A program made the translations under genes and the position numbers. Shown here in pieces: positions 24,001-35,828 of a DNA stretch of 64,000 nt. The notes below the pieces were generated by a model, which saw nothing but the letters and a program-made list of their open reading frames with translations, did not search any database and was not told the DNA's origin. Every line of letters begins with the position of its first letter. The stretch's first letter is position 1. This stretch comes from Branchiostoma lanceolatum (Eukaryota; Chordata; Leptocardii; Amphioxiformes; Branchiostomatidae). The stretch spans positions 14,682,964-14,746,963 of the forward strand of contig NC_089729.1 of assembly GCF_035083965.1 (NCBI RefSeq), written 5' to 3'.

Positions 24001-24420
24001 CCAAACAACATATTTCACAACATATTTTAAACTTTGTAGTTTTGAAATAGAATCACATTTCTCTTCTTGAAGGTTGTGTTTGCAACTTTGCATGTCAGCT
24101 ACTGTACTGTACAAAAGATGTAGGTTACTAACATTAAAACATTAACCTGTAGCCGGTTTATGTTTGATTTCATAGCAGCCTTTTTTCATTAAAGTTATAA
24201 ATTGTAATGAGATATTGGATGCAAACGTTGACATACAATATGCTTTGGTAAAACTTGACAGTTTGTTAAGAAATTTTTTGGTGTCATTACCACAAAGTAA
24301 TTATAGGGTCATACTATAATTGCAAGGATTGTGTTTTTACTGGCGAGTTATTATTGGTCATTCGATTACACGTCGCTTAGAGATAGGTGGCCCGTACACT
24401 TGTGTTGTAATGGAAAAAAA

Positions 24421-24902
24421 CACTGACGTCATATCCAAGTAAAAGTCTTACTGGTGTGGAGGTGTGCCGATTGGTTGTAGATAAACACTGATGTCATATC
24501 CAAGTAAAGGTCTCAGCTTATGTTGCGATAGGTTAAATGGTTAGGAACAAACAAACACTGGCGTAAAATCGAAGTAAAGATGTTGCCTGCGAAGAGGGGG
24601 GGGGGGCGAATGATAAGAGAAAACACTGATGTCATATCCAAGTAAAGATCTTATCAGCTTGACAATGTGCTGTGGTAGCTTAAATGGTTAGGAACAAACA
24701 AACACTGACGTAAAATCTAAGTAAAGATCTTGCCTGTGAAGGGGGAGGGGTCGAATGATTAGAGAAAACAATGATGTCATATCCAAGTAAAGGTCTTATC
24801 AGCTGGTGCTGTGGTGGTTAAATGTTGAATGGTCAGAAACAAACAAACACTGACGTCACATCTAAGTAAAAGTCTTGCTTGTGTGTGGGGGAGGGGGGGG
24901 GG
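24421..24902 (+). repeat. Minisatellite upstream of gene 2 with seven CRE-like half-units
   Basis: AACACTGAYGTCATATCCAA followed by GTAAAGGTCT recurs at about 24421, 24485, 24555, 24622, 24702, 24768 and 24847. The half-unit is about 65-80 bp and the higher-order unit about 146 bp, with G-runs between. Only a single related sequence is seen upstream of gene 3 (CACGTCATATCCAACTAAAG, 29580) and one in the fossil unit (23411). It was therefore amplified only in front of gene 2, ending about 370 bp before its ATG. Confidence 0.8.
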
Positions 24903-25106
24903 TTGAAAAGCTTACCTTACTTCATGTAATCAAATCAAATCAAATATTCAACGAGTTTAAAATATTGTTTTCCTTCATAACATATCAAGTGCAGACTACT
25001 ATTTGTCAAATATAACGTATTACAGGTGCTCAGTATCACAATTGTATCGTTTATTTGAACTCAGGTAACCTTAAAAAAAAACTCTAGCCCTGCGAGTTAA
25101 TGTTTA

Positions 25107-25208
25107 CCATGTCTCATAACGTATGTAGGGCAGTGTTCAAACATATGACCTCAGACAGTCCCGTCCCCTGAGTCAGAGCTAAAACAAGAGACTGTGTAGT
25201 ATTTAAAA
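25107..25208 (+). promoter_or_regulatory. Core promoter of ependymin-related gene 2
   Basis: TGACCTCA at 25146, TGAGTCA (AP-1 consensus) at 25169 and a TATTTAAAA TATA-like box at 25200, 70 bp before the ATG. The block aligns with the region upstream of gene 1, including a shared GACGT and a CTTGCTT-ATTTCACCTC stretch after the TATA box. Spacing would place transcription start near 25230. Confidence 0.6.
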
Positions 25209-25269
25209 GGCGAGACGTAAGTCTCTTGCTTCATTTCACCTCGCCAACTCAACAGAACCTCACGACAAG

Positions 25270-28145
25270 ATGCTGACCTTCGTGGCTATCGGTAAGCATC
25301 TCCTTGTTCTTTCTTTAAGGAATCAGACTGTAACCATGTTGTCTACTATAGACATCGTATTTCAAAATCACCACTACTACTACTGCCAATCAGTCTGTCT
25401 AGTAGTAAAGACCAGGACATTGTACTGCGTAAAAACGTAAGAAATTACACAGTTTCAAGTTAAGAAAACAGTTCGAAGTATTCAGAAAATGGTTTGAAAG
25501 TACAGGACAGCTCAATGTTCATTTTCGAGGGTGTGTGCCGACTGCATGTCGTCTGCGTCTTTGTGATCATATTATTACTCGTATATGTTACAGATTCATG
25601 TTGACCTAACCACGTAGAAATATGTACCTTAGCTTCTTATAATTTATGTATTCCTTTGTTTCCAAGCTTTCTTGCTAGGTGCAACGATCGCAGCCCCTGT
25701 GGAGGACCCCAACACCAGCCCTTGCTGTACACCGAAGCAGTGGTCTGGAACCATGGGTTCTATGGTTGACTCAGTAAGCGATGGGAAACTATGTAAGATA
25801 TCTTACATTCATTCCTGTGTTTCTGAAAGTTGCCAGACGAAACTGCCATGCATTTCTTGACTGGGATATTAACCCATAGACGTGAATAGATAATCGATAT
25901 TTCTCGTACTCTATTTTTGTCCATAGGTAATTGGCGTGGGGTGGGTGAATGGGTGCATGGTGGATACGTACTAAATGTTTCGACCTACGATAAACGTTAT
26001 GTCAGCTCTTTTGAAAGATATTTAACAAAGGGTAACGAGACTGAAATACACTCTCTTGATCTTACAGCGACGACAAACCAGACCATGATGTTCTATTATG
26101 ATTACAACAACAAGAAAACAGCAACGGTGGGGAAAGGGTTCAGAGTCGTGGGAGACTACAACAAGGTTTGCTTCTCCATTTTGTTACAATTCTGAACTCT
26201 AGTTACCCTGGAGGTGATTGATACTCACAGTATATGTTCTTTATTAGAGAGAAGTTTATTGCAAGTTCATGCCCGTGGGCTAATTGCAAATACATGATAA
26301 AAACATAGGAAAAAACATACATGCGTCAGTAAACTGTGTCTGACTTTGCTGTAACAATAGGTTACTGGTACTATATACATTTGTTGGCTATATCTAAATT
26401 AGCTGGGTTTGACTTCTTTTTTGGAATCAGTGGAAGACGAAAAGTCCCACTTTTTCTAGTATTTGTGGGTTCTGTGATTTCAAGAGAAAAGTATACGAAT
26501 GTGAGGCAAACACATATTACGTCACATGACAAGATTTAAACAAATAATCTCGAACTGTCAGTAGGGTGTTGAGAGTTTTTGGTGAGGCACCACAATGCAT
26601 CACGACTTCAAATGCGCACTGTGAGGTCGCTTATGCTGTTCGTTCTGAAGGACTGGCCGCCATTTTGGATCTGCTACATCAACATGGCGATGACTATTCA
26701 ATCTAATAGTTGTGACGCCATGTGTTAATACGATATTTATCGATGATCATAACCTTGTCTTTTTTTATTCATATAGATGGTGGCATATAACATAGCATCA
26801 GGCACGTGTACCACAAGCAAGTTGACGGAACCGATATTGAACTGTGTACCAAGTAAGTGAAAAAAGAAAAGTATCAGAGGATGGTGGGTGGTGGTGGGGG
26901 TTGGGAGTCGATACAAGACGAGTCACGTTTGGGACCGTATCTTTCTTATTTCAGCGAAATCTAGCTGCAGTGGGAAGTAAAACCAGTCAGCATTGCCCTA
27001 ATGAAGGTAACCGTCGACAGGTTGTGTTTGAAGAAACCTTTGGCTAACACCCACTGTTCACGGGTATTGGAGCAAAGAGATTGCTAAAAACTAACAACAT
27101 ATTGCATTCCACAGCGAAAGCAATTTTCCTTGGCTCCTACCAATATGGCGGCCCGCAGGGAGTGAAGGTGAACGAGTACTCTGTTGATGCGTTCGCTCCT
27201 AACATCAAAGGAAGGATTTCCTACACCGCTGACGGCTGTATTCCCGTCCGGGAGACCGTGGTTATCACAGGAGCAAGTCAGTAAACATACTACAATTTGG
27301 TAACAATATTTCGAGACTCTGATTTACATGCTTCTACTGATGTTTGTTTCTAATCAATCTCTAGTAACAAATTACCCAAATCATAATGACATATTTGCCA
27401 TGGCTAATTCTTAATTGTATTTTCTACTGACCTTGTTTCTTTTACACCATTTAGATGCGTCTGCTTACTCTCTTGATTTCATCGACATCGCCCTATCGAT
27501 TAAGGACCCTTCCATTTTCGATGTACCCAGTCCGCCGTGTCCAAAGGACACAGATCTGGACAACGTTGTGGTAAGAACACTCGCTTACTAGATACATATG
27601 GTTGAACAAATCATCATTTCAGGGTGTTATCCCCCCTTTGGAGGAAGCCCTTCCTTGTCAGACTCCTGGCTTTCCTCTGTCTAGCCGTTCTTGTTTTCAA
27701 TACACAAGTTTATTTTTTATTTTTTAAGAAGCTAAATATTGTTACACGTTTATCTGTCGATATGGTTGTATGGGGTGTTTGTAAGTAACGTCACAGCCGC
27801 CATGTTGGTTGGTTAATCCCTAAGAGTTAGACCAATGAGATGCATGTTTATAATGTGTTTGCACATGACGTCACAGCCACCATGTTGGTTGGTTAAACCA
27901 GGAAGAGTCAGACCAATGAGATGCATGTTTATAATGTGTTAACACATGATATCACAGCTCGAACATTATCAAGATGAACGACGTTTGAACATCTAAATGT
28001 GTTTTTTACTAGTTTATCTCGTTGTGCACTCATTCTTGTAATAGATTCACCATGGGAGTGAATGTCGCTTTACCAATTGCCCTTTATCTTATTTTTCCAG
28101 GACGTGCCAATGCCGCGAGGATCCACCTTTGCTCGTTTGCCCTGA
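25270..28145 (+). CDS. Ependymin-related secreted protein, array gene 2
   Basis: Seven exons: 25270-25291, 25667-25792, 26068-26165, 26777-26852, 27115-27276, 27455-27570 and 28101-28145. Together they total 645 nt (214 aa), with every border GT-AG. The product has a signal peptide (LTFVAIAFLLGATIA), a PCCTPKQWSGT block, sequons NTS and NQT, DYNNKKTATVG, TCTTSKL, FLGSYQYGGPQGVKVNEY, GCIPVRETV, IKDPSIFDVPSPPC and the end DVPMPRGSTFARLP. Length, cysteine spacing and block order fit the secreted ependymin-related (EPDR/MERP) family. The tail shared with gene 3 supports the exon 7 choice. It is closer to gene 1 in both exons and introns than to gene 3. Poly(A) signal at 28595. Family function (extracellular, calcium-sensitive, adhesion or regeneration related) is known only broadly; the specific role is unknown. 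Confidence 0.88.
27775..27950 (+). repeat. Two-copy CRE minisatellite in intron 6 of gene 2
   Basis: Two copies, and a decayed third, of the 80-bp unit seen in gene 1 intron 6. Each has AACGTCACAG or TGACGTCACAG followed by the CCATGTTGGTTGGTTAA block. Confidence 0.75.
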
Positions 28146-28594
28146 CCTGGCTGAAGAGATCCGTGGGGACCAAATGTATTGTAGAATTTAGTTTTAGATT
28201 TTGAGTCACGTAGAAACCATCAATGGTATTGCTACAGAAGTCTGCATTTATAGATCTAAATATTATACCAACAAATATTTGTGCAAATTTCGTAGATGAC
28301 TAAATCACAAACGCTAAAGAATAGCTGACGAATACATATACATTACAAGTTATCAGTCGCCATCTTACAATGAAAGTATGTGTTACAAACTATATGAGTT
28401 TCTTGCAATTGCTAGAATGCCTTCGTAACGAACTATCACTAACGAACGAAAATTAGAATTATCTATAATTACATTTCTTAAATTTGTTTTCCTTTATTGA
28501 AACATTTGTGCTTCTTTTATCAAACTCTGTTTCTTATATTCTTTGCAAAACGATGTCTATTTTTCGTTTATGCCAGGATGCCTAGTGATCACAA

Positions 28595-28600
28595 AATAAA
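28595..28600 (+). terminator. Polyadenylation signal AATAAA, ependymin-related gene 2
   Basis: In GATCACAAAATAAACGTTTC, 450 bp after the stop codon, and conserved with gene 1. Confidence 0.6.
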
Positions 28601-30028
28601 CGTTTCTTTCCCAGCTATCTTGAATTGTATGTATTTTGTAACCATTCATTCCTAGCGTAACAGTATTACGGTTGTAGCTAAGCCGGCCGAGTCGGCTGGA
28701 AATAGTTGAAATTGGCCAAATAGCTGCAAACTGTACTGCTATAGCGGACTAATTCCACTAGCCTGTTATCCGTCTATTTGGACCATTACACTCTTTTCAG
28801 CTGCCTCTTGAGCCCGGTAGCGGCTAGCTAAGTCTTGCAAAACTACATATAAACGAAGATGTATGGGAAGTGTTATTTGTGCTGTACCATGAACTAGTCC
28901 CTATTAGACTGAGTGACAGAGAAAGATCTAAAGCAGAGGATTCCTTTTTCTGTCGAATTCAGAAGGCTAGTATTCTATCCTAAACCACTTGTTGCCAAAG
29001 CTTATATCTTTCGAGGTTATTGATCTTAGGAATTCATTCAGCCTGACATGTGAAAAATGAAACGATCGTAACATACCCATTGCAAATGCAAATAGGTTTC
29101 AACTGTAAAGAACTGCCGTCAGTAAATGTGTATGCTAATGTTTAAATACGTGTGACTTTACATAATTTATATTTGATTGTATATCATACACGAGATAGTT
29201 TATGGACTATGCTGAAATCTTGACTGCCATGGTCAACGTGTCATGGTCGTCGGCAAACATATCACCCAAAGATAATAATTTTTCATGTAATTACTAAAAA
29301 GGAACAGTTACTATAAAGTCTTTCAAAACAACGAGGTTATGTTTTACTGGTATAATATCAGTCGGTCTTACTCATCTGACTATGCCTTTGATATACTTGT
29401 GACGTATCTAAACAAACAAAAACGTCACATCCAAGAAGATCGTAGACTCTTACAAACTTAGAAGATTTCTATTTTACTGCCATGTGATCATCAGCAGATC
29501 TTAGCCATTAGTGATTCTGCATCACTTATCATCAGGTGGCATGGCTTATACGCTCGTTACGCAATAAAACAAGCAAACACGTCATATCCAACTAAAGGTT
29601 TTACAAGCTTGTAAGGCCGAGTGGTTGACCGGTCAGCTGATGTCCCCTTGGCGTTTGCATTTCACACGAAAGAATCATTATATTCAATCACAATTGAATT
29701 GTGTTAAGAGTAGAATATTGTGTTCTAAAATGAAAAATTATGGTCAGTATCGTATCGTTTACTTAAACTCAAGTAACCCTGAGAAACACTCTAGCCCTGT
29801 GAGGTACTGTTTACCTTGTGTCCTCTCAGTGACCTCAAGGTGACTATTACCTCACAAGGCAAGGTTCAAACAAACAAGGCAAAGTTCAAACAAACAACCT
29901 CGTGCAGTTCCGCCCACCCCCTGTCAGACAGCTGTATTAAAAGACTGCGTAGTTGTTTAAAAAAACAAAACAATTCAGCCTTAAATCTGTTCTATTTCTT
30001 TCCGCGAACCCTAGAAACCTTCCCCAAG

Positions 30029-32502
30029 ATGTTGACCTTCGTGGCAATCGGTAAGAATGATTTGATTTTTCTTTCATGAAGAATATAACTATGTTGCCTC
30101 AATGATATCCTTCGACCCTACAAAGTACAAATATGTATCGTAGCCTTATAAGGTTTATGTGCTTCTTTGTTTCCAAGCTCTATTGCTAGGGGCAACGATC
30201 GCAGACCCGGTTGAAGACTCCAACCCCAGCCCTTGCTGTGTACCAAAGCAGTGGTCTGGGACGATGGGTATTGTCAGTGGCTCAGTAAGCGGTGGAAAAC
30301 CATGTAAGACATGTTACATTCTTTTTTTGGCGACACCACAGGGGCGAGCTTAATGGTATAGCAGTGTGTGCAGTGGTCTGCAAGAAGTCTAGGAATTGTA
30401 CAGGAATTTTGTTAACAGGAATTTCTGTCCAAAGGAAGTATTATTAGGAATTGTATGGTAGAAAGTGGGTCATGCTGGCTCACGGGAGCATTTGTCCTAG
30501 AAAACTGGGACAGTTGCCCATAAGTGTCCACCAGATGTAATAAGTTCAGTTGCATATACAGACAGACTTTGCACATTTGATCACTTGGATGTTTTGTTTA
30601 ACTTTATGCTGCCTGAAGTAGTCATTCATAACAACAACATGGCGACCTGAGCAGAATCATCTTTTAATTTGGGTGGGGGTATTGATGAGGCCGATTCCTT
30701 TTGACAAGTTTCTTGCTCTCTCGGAAGTAAATTGGGATATTTAGGTAAACATCTAGGAAAGGACGACAGATTTAAAAGAGCTATTTTTGAATCCTGCAGC
30801 GGCAAACAACCAGACCATCATGGAGTTTTATGATTATGACAAGATGAAAGTGGCACTGGTGGGGGACGGCTTCAGGATTGTTGAAGACTACAACAAGGTC
30901 GGTCTGTACATGTGTGATACGTTGTTTGCGAATGTTCTCCCTTACAAACCTGATCAGCTGACGTGGCGTGGCAAAATGGTTTTGTGAAGTTCATACATTC
31001 TAATGCTAACACAAAAAGCGAAAAGCAAAATAGTCATTAAGATAATTTGTACATATATATTTGTTTATGATTCTATTTTTCATTCCTGATTCTGCACGTT
31101 TGGAAACATGATCCAAGGATAGTTTTACAATATTATTACATCAAGAACATCTTTTTTTCAATTCTTGTTCGTATAGGGAGTGTCGTATTCAATAGTTTCA
31201 AACCAGTGCACCACGAGCAAGTTGACCAATTCTTTGTTCAACTGCATCCCTGGTAAGTGAAACGGAACGTCATTAGAAGTGAATGTGATGATTATCTCGA
31301 AATCACGTAGTATAACTTGAACCATACGTTGCAGATGACATGCTATATGCAGTTCTAAAAATGATTATCGTAAAAGATACTCTTTTTTTGTAACTTAACC
31401 TTAATGATGAACTCGAAATGAAATTTTTAAGTATTACTTCATATATAATCTGACCATATGTTTATGTAAATGTTTTTTTAGATTAGCCCTCAAAACTGAC
31501 ACTTTTCACCCCATGTAATAGCTAATGCCACATTTCTGGGATCGTACCAATACGGTGGCCCAAAGGGACTGAAAGTAAACGACTACTCAATCGACTCTTT
31601 TGCCCCTGGTCTCATCGGGAGGATTTCTTTCACCGCTGACAGCTGCCTTCCGGTTCTGGAGACCGTAGTCAATGGCGGAAATGGTGAGTAAGAAATATCT
31701 TTGTATCCTGTCTTATTTTCTACAAGGAGCAATACAGTAATAAAGCCCTTTAACTATTGACTAAAATAAGATCGTTCACACTTACTCTGGTCATTGTTAT
31801 GCAAATCGAGACAATAGTCGAGACGAGTTGATATGTTACCCACAATTGCTATCGGTGCGCATGCGTACTTGGAAGTATGAATGACCTTGATTATAAGAAC
31901 TAAGAATATATCTGTAACATTGTATAACAATTCAAACAGTATTTTATTATAAGCTGTCGTTACCATGATCAGAGTATTAAGATTGTTACTTTGCTGTTTT
32001 CTACTTATTTATGACGCTTCCCTCGATCGTTCGATTGTTTTAATTTTTCTTGACCGTTCTAAACAGAAGTACCACAATCAATAATGACAAAGTCGATATG
32101 GTGTCAAATGAAGTAATTCTAATATCCTATTTATACTCAATAGATCCGTACATTGATGCCATTGGATTCGTCAACATTGTCACGTCGATTAAGGACCCTT
32201 CCGTGTTCGATGTACCCAGTCCACCGTGCCCAAAGGACACAGATCTAGACAATGTTGTGGTAAGAACATCATTTTCTGGATAAATTTGATTGAAAAATAC
32301 CACATATATAAGTCAACAATGTTGCTTGTTGTTATCTTTATTTTCCCTAACACAGTGTCATAGCTTTATCCTTTATCTCATTGAGCACACATGTTCTAAG
32401 AGATTTATCATGCAATGGATGTTGTTTTACCAATTGCTCCTTATTTCATTTTACCAGGACATACCGATGAGGCAAAGATCCATCTTTGTTCGTTTGCCCT
32501 GA
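30029..32502 (+). CDS. Ependymin-related secreted protein, array gene 3
   Basis: Seven exons: 30029-30050, 30178-30303, 30800-30897, 31177-31252, 31522-31683, 32144-32259 and 32458-32502. Exon sizes are identical to gene 2 throughout (645 nt, 214 aa). Signal peptide LTFVAIALLLGATIA; then PCCVPKQWSGTMG, sequon NQT, FYDYDKMKVALVG, RIVEDYNK, QCTTSKL, ANATFLGSYQYGGPKGLK (a further sequon), SCLPVLETV, IKDPSVFDVPSPPC and the end DIPMRQRSIFVRLP. Coding identity to genes 1 and 2 is clear, but introns 2-5 are mostly unrelated to theirs, so this is the more distant sister. The promoter lacks the TGAGTCA site; its place reads CTGTCAGACAGC. Intron 5 holds a MITE-like element (31770-31890). Family role as for gene 2; specific function unknown. 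Confidence 0.88.
31770..31890. mobile_element. MITE-like copy in intron 5 of gene 3
   Basis: Related to the element at 2310-2512: it shares TTATGCAAATCGAGACAATA and a GCATGCGTACTTGGAAGTAT end, with a weaker left end near TTCACACTTACTC. Shorter than the other copy. Confidence 0.6.
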
Positions 32503-33139
32503 CTGGTCTGGCTGAAGAGAGTTGTGTGGACAAAATGTCTGTTAATACATAGTTTTCAAGTCACTTGAAAACTATAAAGAATATTGCGACCGATGTTTGC
32601 ACCTAACTTTATTTCTACTTTTGATAATTGAAAAGTCTAAAATCACAAAAAGAACACTGACTGAATACACCAAACGCCATTGAAAGCCCTTTTACAAATT
32701 ACATGTGGAATAGTCAGATTTTTTTAATTGACTAAATTTATAAAATGAGACCATTTACTTTACTGTATCGTGCGATACACACTGTATAGTATAAATTGTA
32801 CATCTACGCTAATACTATAGGTTCGTCTTTTGACAGTTATAAAGAAAAATCACAGCTATTCAACTACAGAAATTAATCATTTTCCTCTGCAGACACACAG
32901 CAAGAAATAAATAATCTACTTAATGTTTTTTTCGAATAACTTTCTAATATTTCCTTACTGTACGTGTAGACATAAAAATGTGAATGATGACTATTGCTGT
33001 ATCTATCGTAACCAGACAGAGCGAAGGTTAGAAAATGGCCCACGTATCACAAAATATAACTCTTATCAAATGCATACACACGGTGTGCCTCTTCAATCAA
33101 GTGCTATTTTTAGTTGTAAAGACCGACGGGGTTGTTAAA

Positions 33140-33305
33140 GTGCCATCAGACGGCTTTAGTCTTTCCGCAAACGGCTCATAAAGGTTTTGAAATTAAGACT
33201 GTGGTATTGAACGTGGCAACGGTGCCGTCAGCTGGTTTTAGCATTTTCTCGCAAACGGCAGGTAGACGGATTTTGAAATCTAAAATGTGGAATTGAACTT
33301 GGTAG
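33140..33305. repeat. Two-copy tandem repeat (about 85 bp)
   Basis: GTGCCATCAGACGGCTTTAG... and GTGCCGTCAGCTGGTTTTAG... start successive copies. Both contain GCAAACGGC and TTTTGAAAT blocks. Non-coding, after gene 3. Confidence 0.6.
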
Positions 33306-33409
33306 GGGATAGGTCAAAACCTCATGATCCGTCATCTTGTAATCCAGTTGTCATATATGAGTCAAATATAAAAGTCTTTCCCATTTCGTCGAACTGTTAC
33401 GTAAATGTG

Positions 33410-33830
33410 ACTGTTTGTCATTCACGATTACGCAAAGGTGTATGCCTGTCATTAACGGTTACGTAAAGGCGCTATCAGTAACGACACACTCTTGATTTCC
33501 TTCGTGATGTTGACCTCTTTGTTGGCAGTAACCCACCTTTGGGGTGTCCAGAGCTATTTACGTCTTCACACCTGTCAATCAAAGCTAGGTATGGTTTCAG
33601 ACGCTCCTCCTCTGTTTCAAGCAAAATATTTTGCCCGTCATTTACGGTTACGTAAAGGTGCTTTCTGCAATGACATACTCTCGATCTACTTTGTGATTTT
33701 GACTTCTCTGTTGGCAGCAACCCACCGTTGGGGTGTCCAAAGCTATTTACGTCTTCACACCTGTCAATCAAAGCTAGGGATGGTTTCAGAAGCTCTTTCT
33801 CCGTTTCAAGCAAAATCTGTTTTTGAGTTA
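33410..33830. repeat. Two copies of a 189-bp unit plus a partial third
   Basis: GTCATTWACGGTTACGTAAA starts copies near 33449 and 33637, with a decayed 5' piece at 33418. Each includes TTGGCAGYAACCCACCK and ACACCTGTCAATCAAAGCTA. Because 189 is a multiple of three, open frames run through both copies on both strands (33492-33998 on +, 33475-33837 on -); this alone explains their length. Confidence 0.8.
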
Positions 33831-34009
33831 TACACATTTGAATTGTTTCTCGTTTTTGGAAACCAGTTTTTATTTTTTCTTGAGAGTAGGATAAATCGTG
33901 ATCTTAAAATAAATCTTCTCTCACAACAGTATCAGTTTTTACGATTCATTTTTGATAATCATTCACATGGAAACAATGAATACGTCTGCAGGTTCTAGAT
34001 GTTTGGGTG

Positions 34010-34310
34010 AGGTGAAACTACCATAAAAGGCAAAAAGCGAAATTGTATGGGGAAGTACGATCCAGTGGGCAAACTAAAGTGACCTCTACCTCTTTACCCC
34101 TTACTATACTACATAACACATCAATGCTCCGTGTATCCGTCAGTTCAGAATGCCCCCGTGATAATATCTTATTCCCAACGTCTTGTTGCTTCAGTTGATA
34201 TTTTTTAAGAGATAGAATCGTAGAACATTACCCATCCTCGCCTTTGAAATTTAAAACAAATCGTGATATACACATTCAGGCATGCCATTGCTTTTGTTCT
34301 GTTGAAAAAC
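34010..34310 (+). repeat. Truncated start of another ependymin array unit
   Basis: GTATGGGGAAGTACGATCCA, GTGGGCAAACTAAAGTGACC, ATAACACATCA and AATTCAGAA-like blocks repeat the order seen at 16350-16570 (upstream of gene 1) and, less well, 28860-29100 (upstream of gene 3). No ependymin exon follows, so this is the right edge of the array. Confidence 0.6.
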
Positions 34311-35828
34311 AGTATCTAACTTCAATAGATTCAATTAATGCAGGGTGATTTAAACAAGGTGGTCGAAAAGTATGCCTTTGTTATACATGTTGTATTCACC
34401 AGCAAAAGATTTCGAAGGAAAACCGTTACAGTGGATAAATTTAAATTTAGGGTTGTTACTTGTAAATCGGCATAAATCCAAAGCCACCATTTTTGCTAGC
34501 CAAAACTGGTCGTTGAAAGTAAAGTCCCATATTGTAGACACTTAAGCTGAAGCGATTTTCTTTAATGACTATTTTAGGGCAGACCTGCGTAATTGGAGAG
34601 AAAATCAAAGAATGCGCAGGAGAGAACCGTTCATTGGCAGCCTTCTAATCAGCCCAATTAGGTTTAATTTGTGCACATTTATAACCCAGAAAACCAATTA
34701 AGGTAAAGTGGGCTCTTTTATCTTCGTTTTCAGCGTCTAAAGTCTTAGGCTCAGGAAGCCTTTCCGCGATTCCATTTTTATCTATTTGTTGGTTCCCTAC
34801 AATTAAAGAGCAGGGGTTACGTTGCCTAGAGAATAAAACGGCCAGCGCGAGCGCTCTGAAAAACATCTTTATCTTAATAATTTACAAGTTTTTGAATAAA
34901 TGTATATCCAATTTCCAGTATTTTGGCATTTTCTTTGCATTCCATACACGTTGTGTTTTCTATTTCAAGGTTAATGACAAACGCCCTTATATATAATGAT
35001 TCCTCTAATTACTCTTATGATTTATGTCGGTGTTTCAGATATATTTACCATATTCGTTTGCCCGCAAAAGCGAGTAATATAATTCTTTTATCACATAGAA
35101 TGGCTCTTCTAATTGAATGAATTGCCCCTGCTACCAAACTGGGTAATTGTTGTGGAATTTGGGAAAATATAGCCGAACGCCCAATTCAACCATTACCACA
35201 TCAGGGGGAGCTATTCATGCAAACGTTGTTCACATTGGCACTAACACAGTTAAAGAGGTATTAGCCCTTTATCACAAATATAGTGCAAGTAAATTGTAGC
35301 TGCAGGCTTGACTTTATCAGAGACAGGTCTCCTGTGCAGTTTCATCCGGCACGGTTACTCTTCCCGCTGTGGTAATGATATAGTGATGTTGCAGTTGACG
35401 CTTTAACGGCTATTACATTTTAGCCTTTGGTAAGTGAGATATATACTGGTAGACATCAATAGTTTAGCATTTACGTCTAGTTAGGGAGGACTTGTGTAGG
35501 TTGTTGCCCCCTTTTTTTTATATCTCATCGGCGAGGTACAGTTGGCTAAGTTTGGATTTATTGACAGGAGGCCTCCCCCCTTAGAGGGTTACAGCGGTCG
35601 TCTTTATTTAGGCATAACTCGGTGTAGCAATGTCTCCTATCGATAATATGGCAAATTGCAATTTACGGATGGTTAACGGATATTGGACGTTTGCTTGAAA
35701 AATCATGGCTAAGCCATGCCACCTTTCAGAAATCATGAGAACTGCAGTGCGGATACTGTTATCATGTGAAATCCACTTGTAACTGCATCGAATTAATACA
35801 TGTCTTTTATATATCAATCCTTATCAAG
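34310..35828. other. Non-coding stretch between array and repeat cluster
   Basis: Short open frames on both strands without recognisable domains. No repeat structure recognised. Confidence 0.45.

Noticed and set aside
28022-28204. Gene 2 last exon starting at the TAATAG|ATTCACC site instead of 28101
   Set aside because: It would give a 3' end unlike gene 3, while the 28101 acceptor gives a tail (DVPMPRGSTFARLP) conserved with gene 3 (DIPMRQRSIFVRLP).
33475-33998. Open frames of 168 (+) and 120 (-) codons
   Set aside because: They cross two copies of a 189-bp tandem repeat; since 189 is divisible by three, one open unit stays open in both copies and on both strands. No family resemblance.
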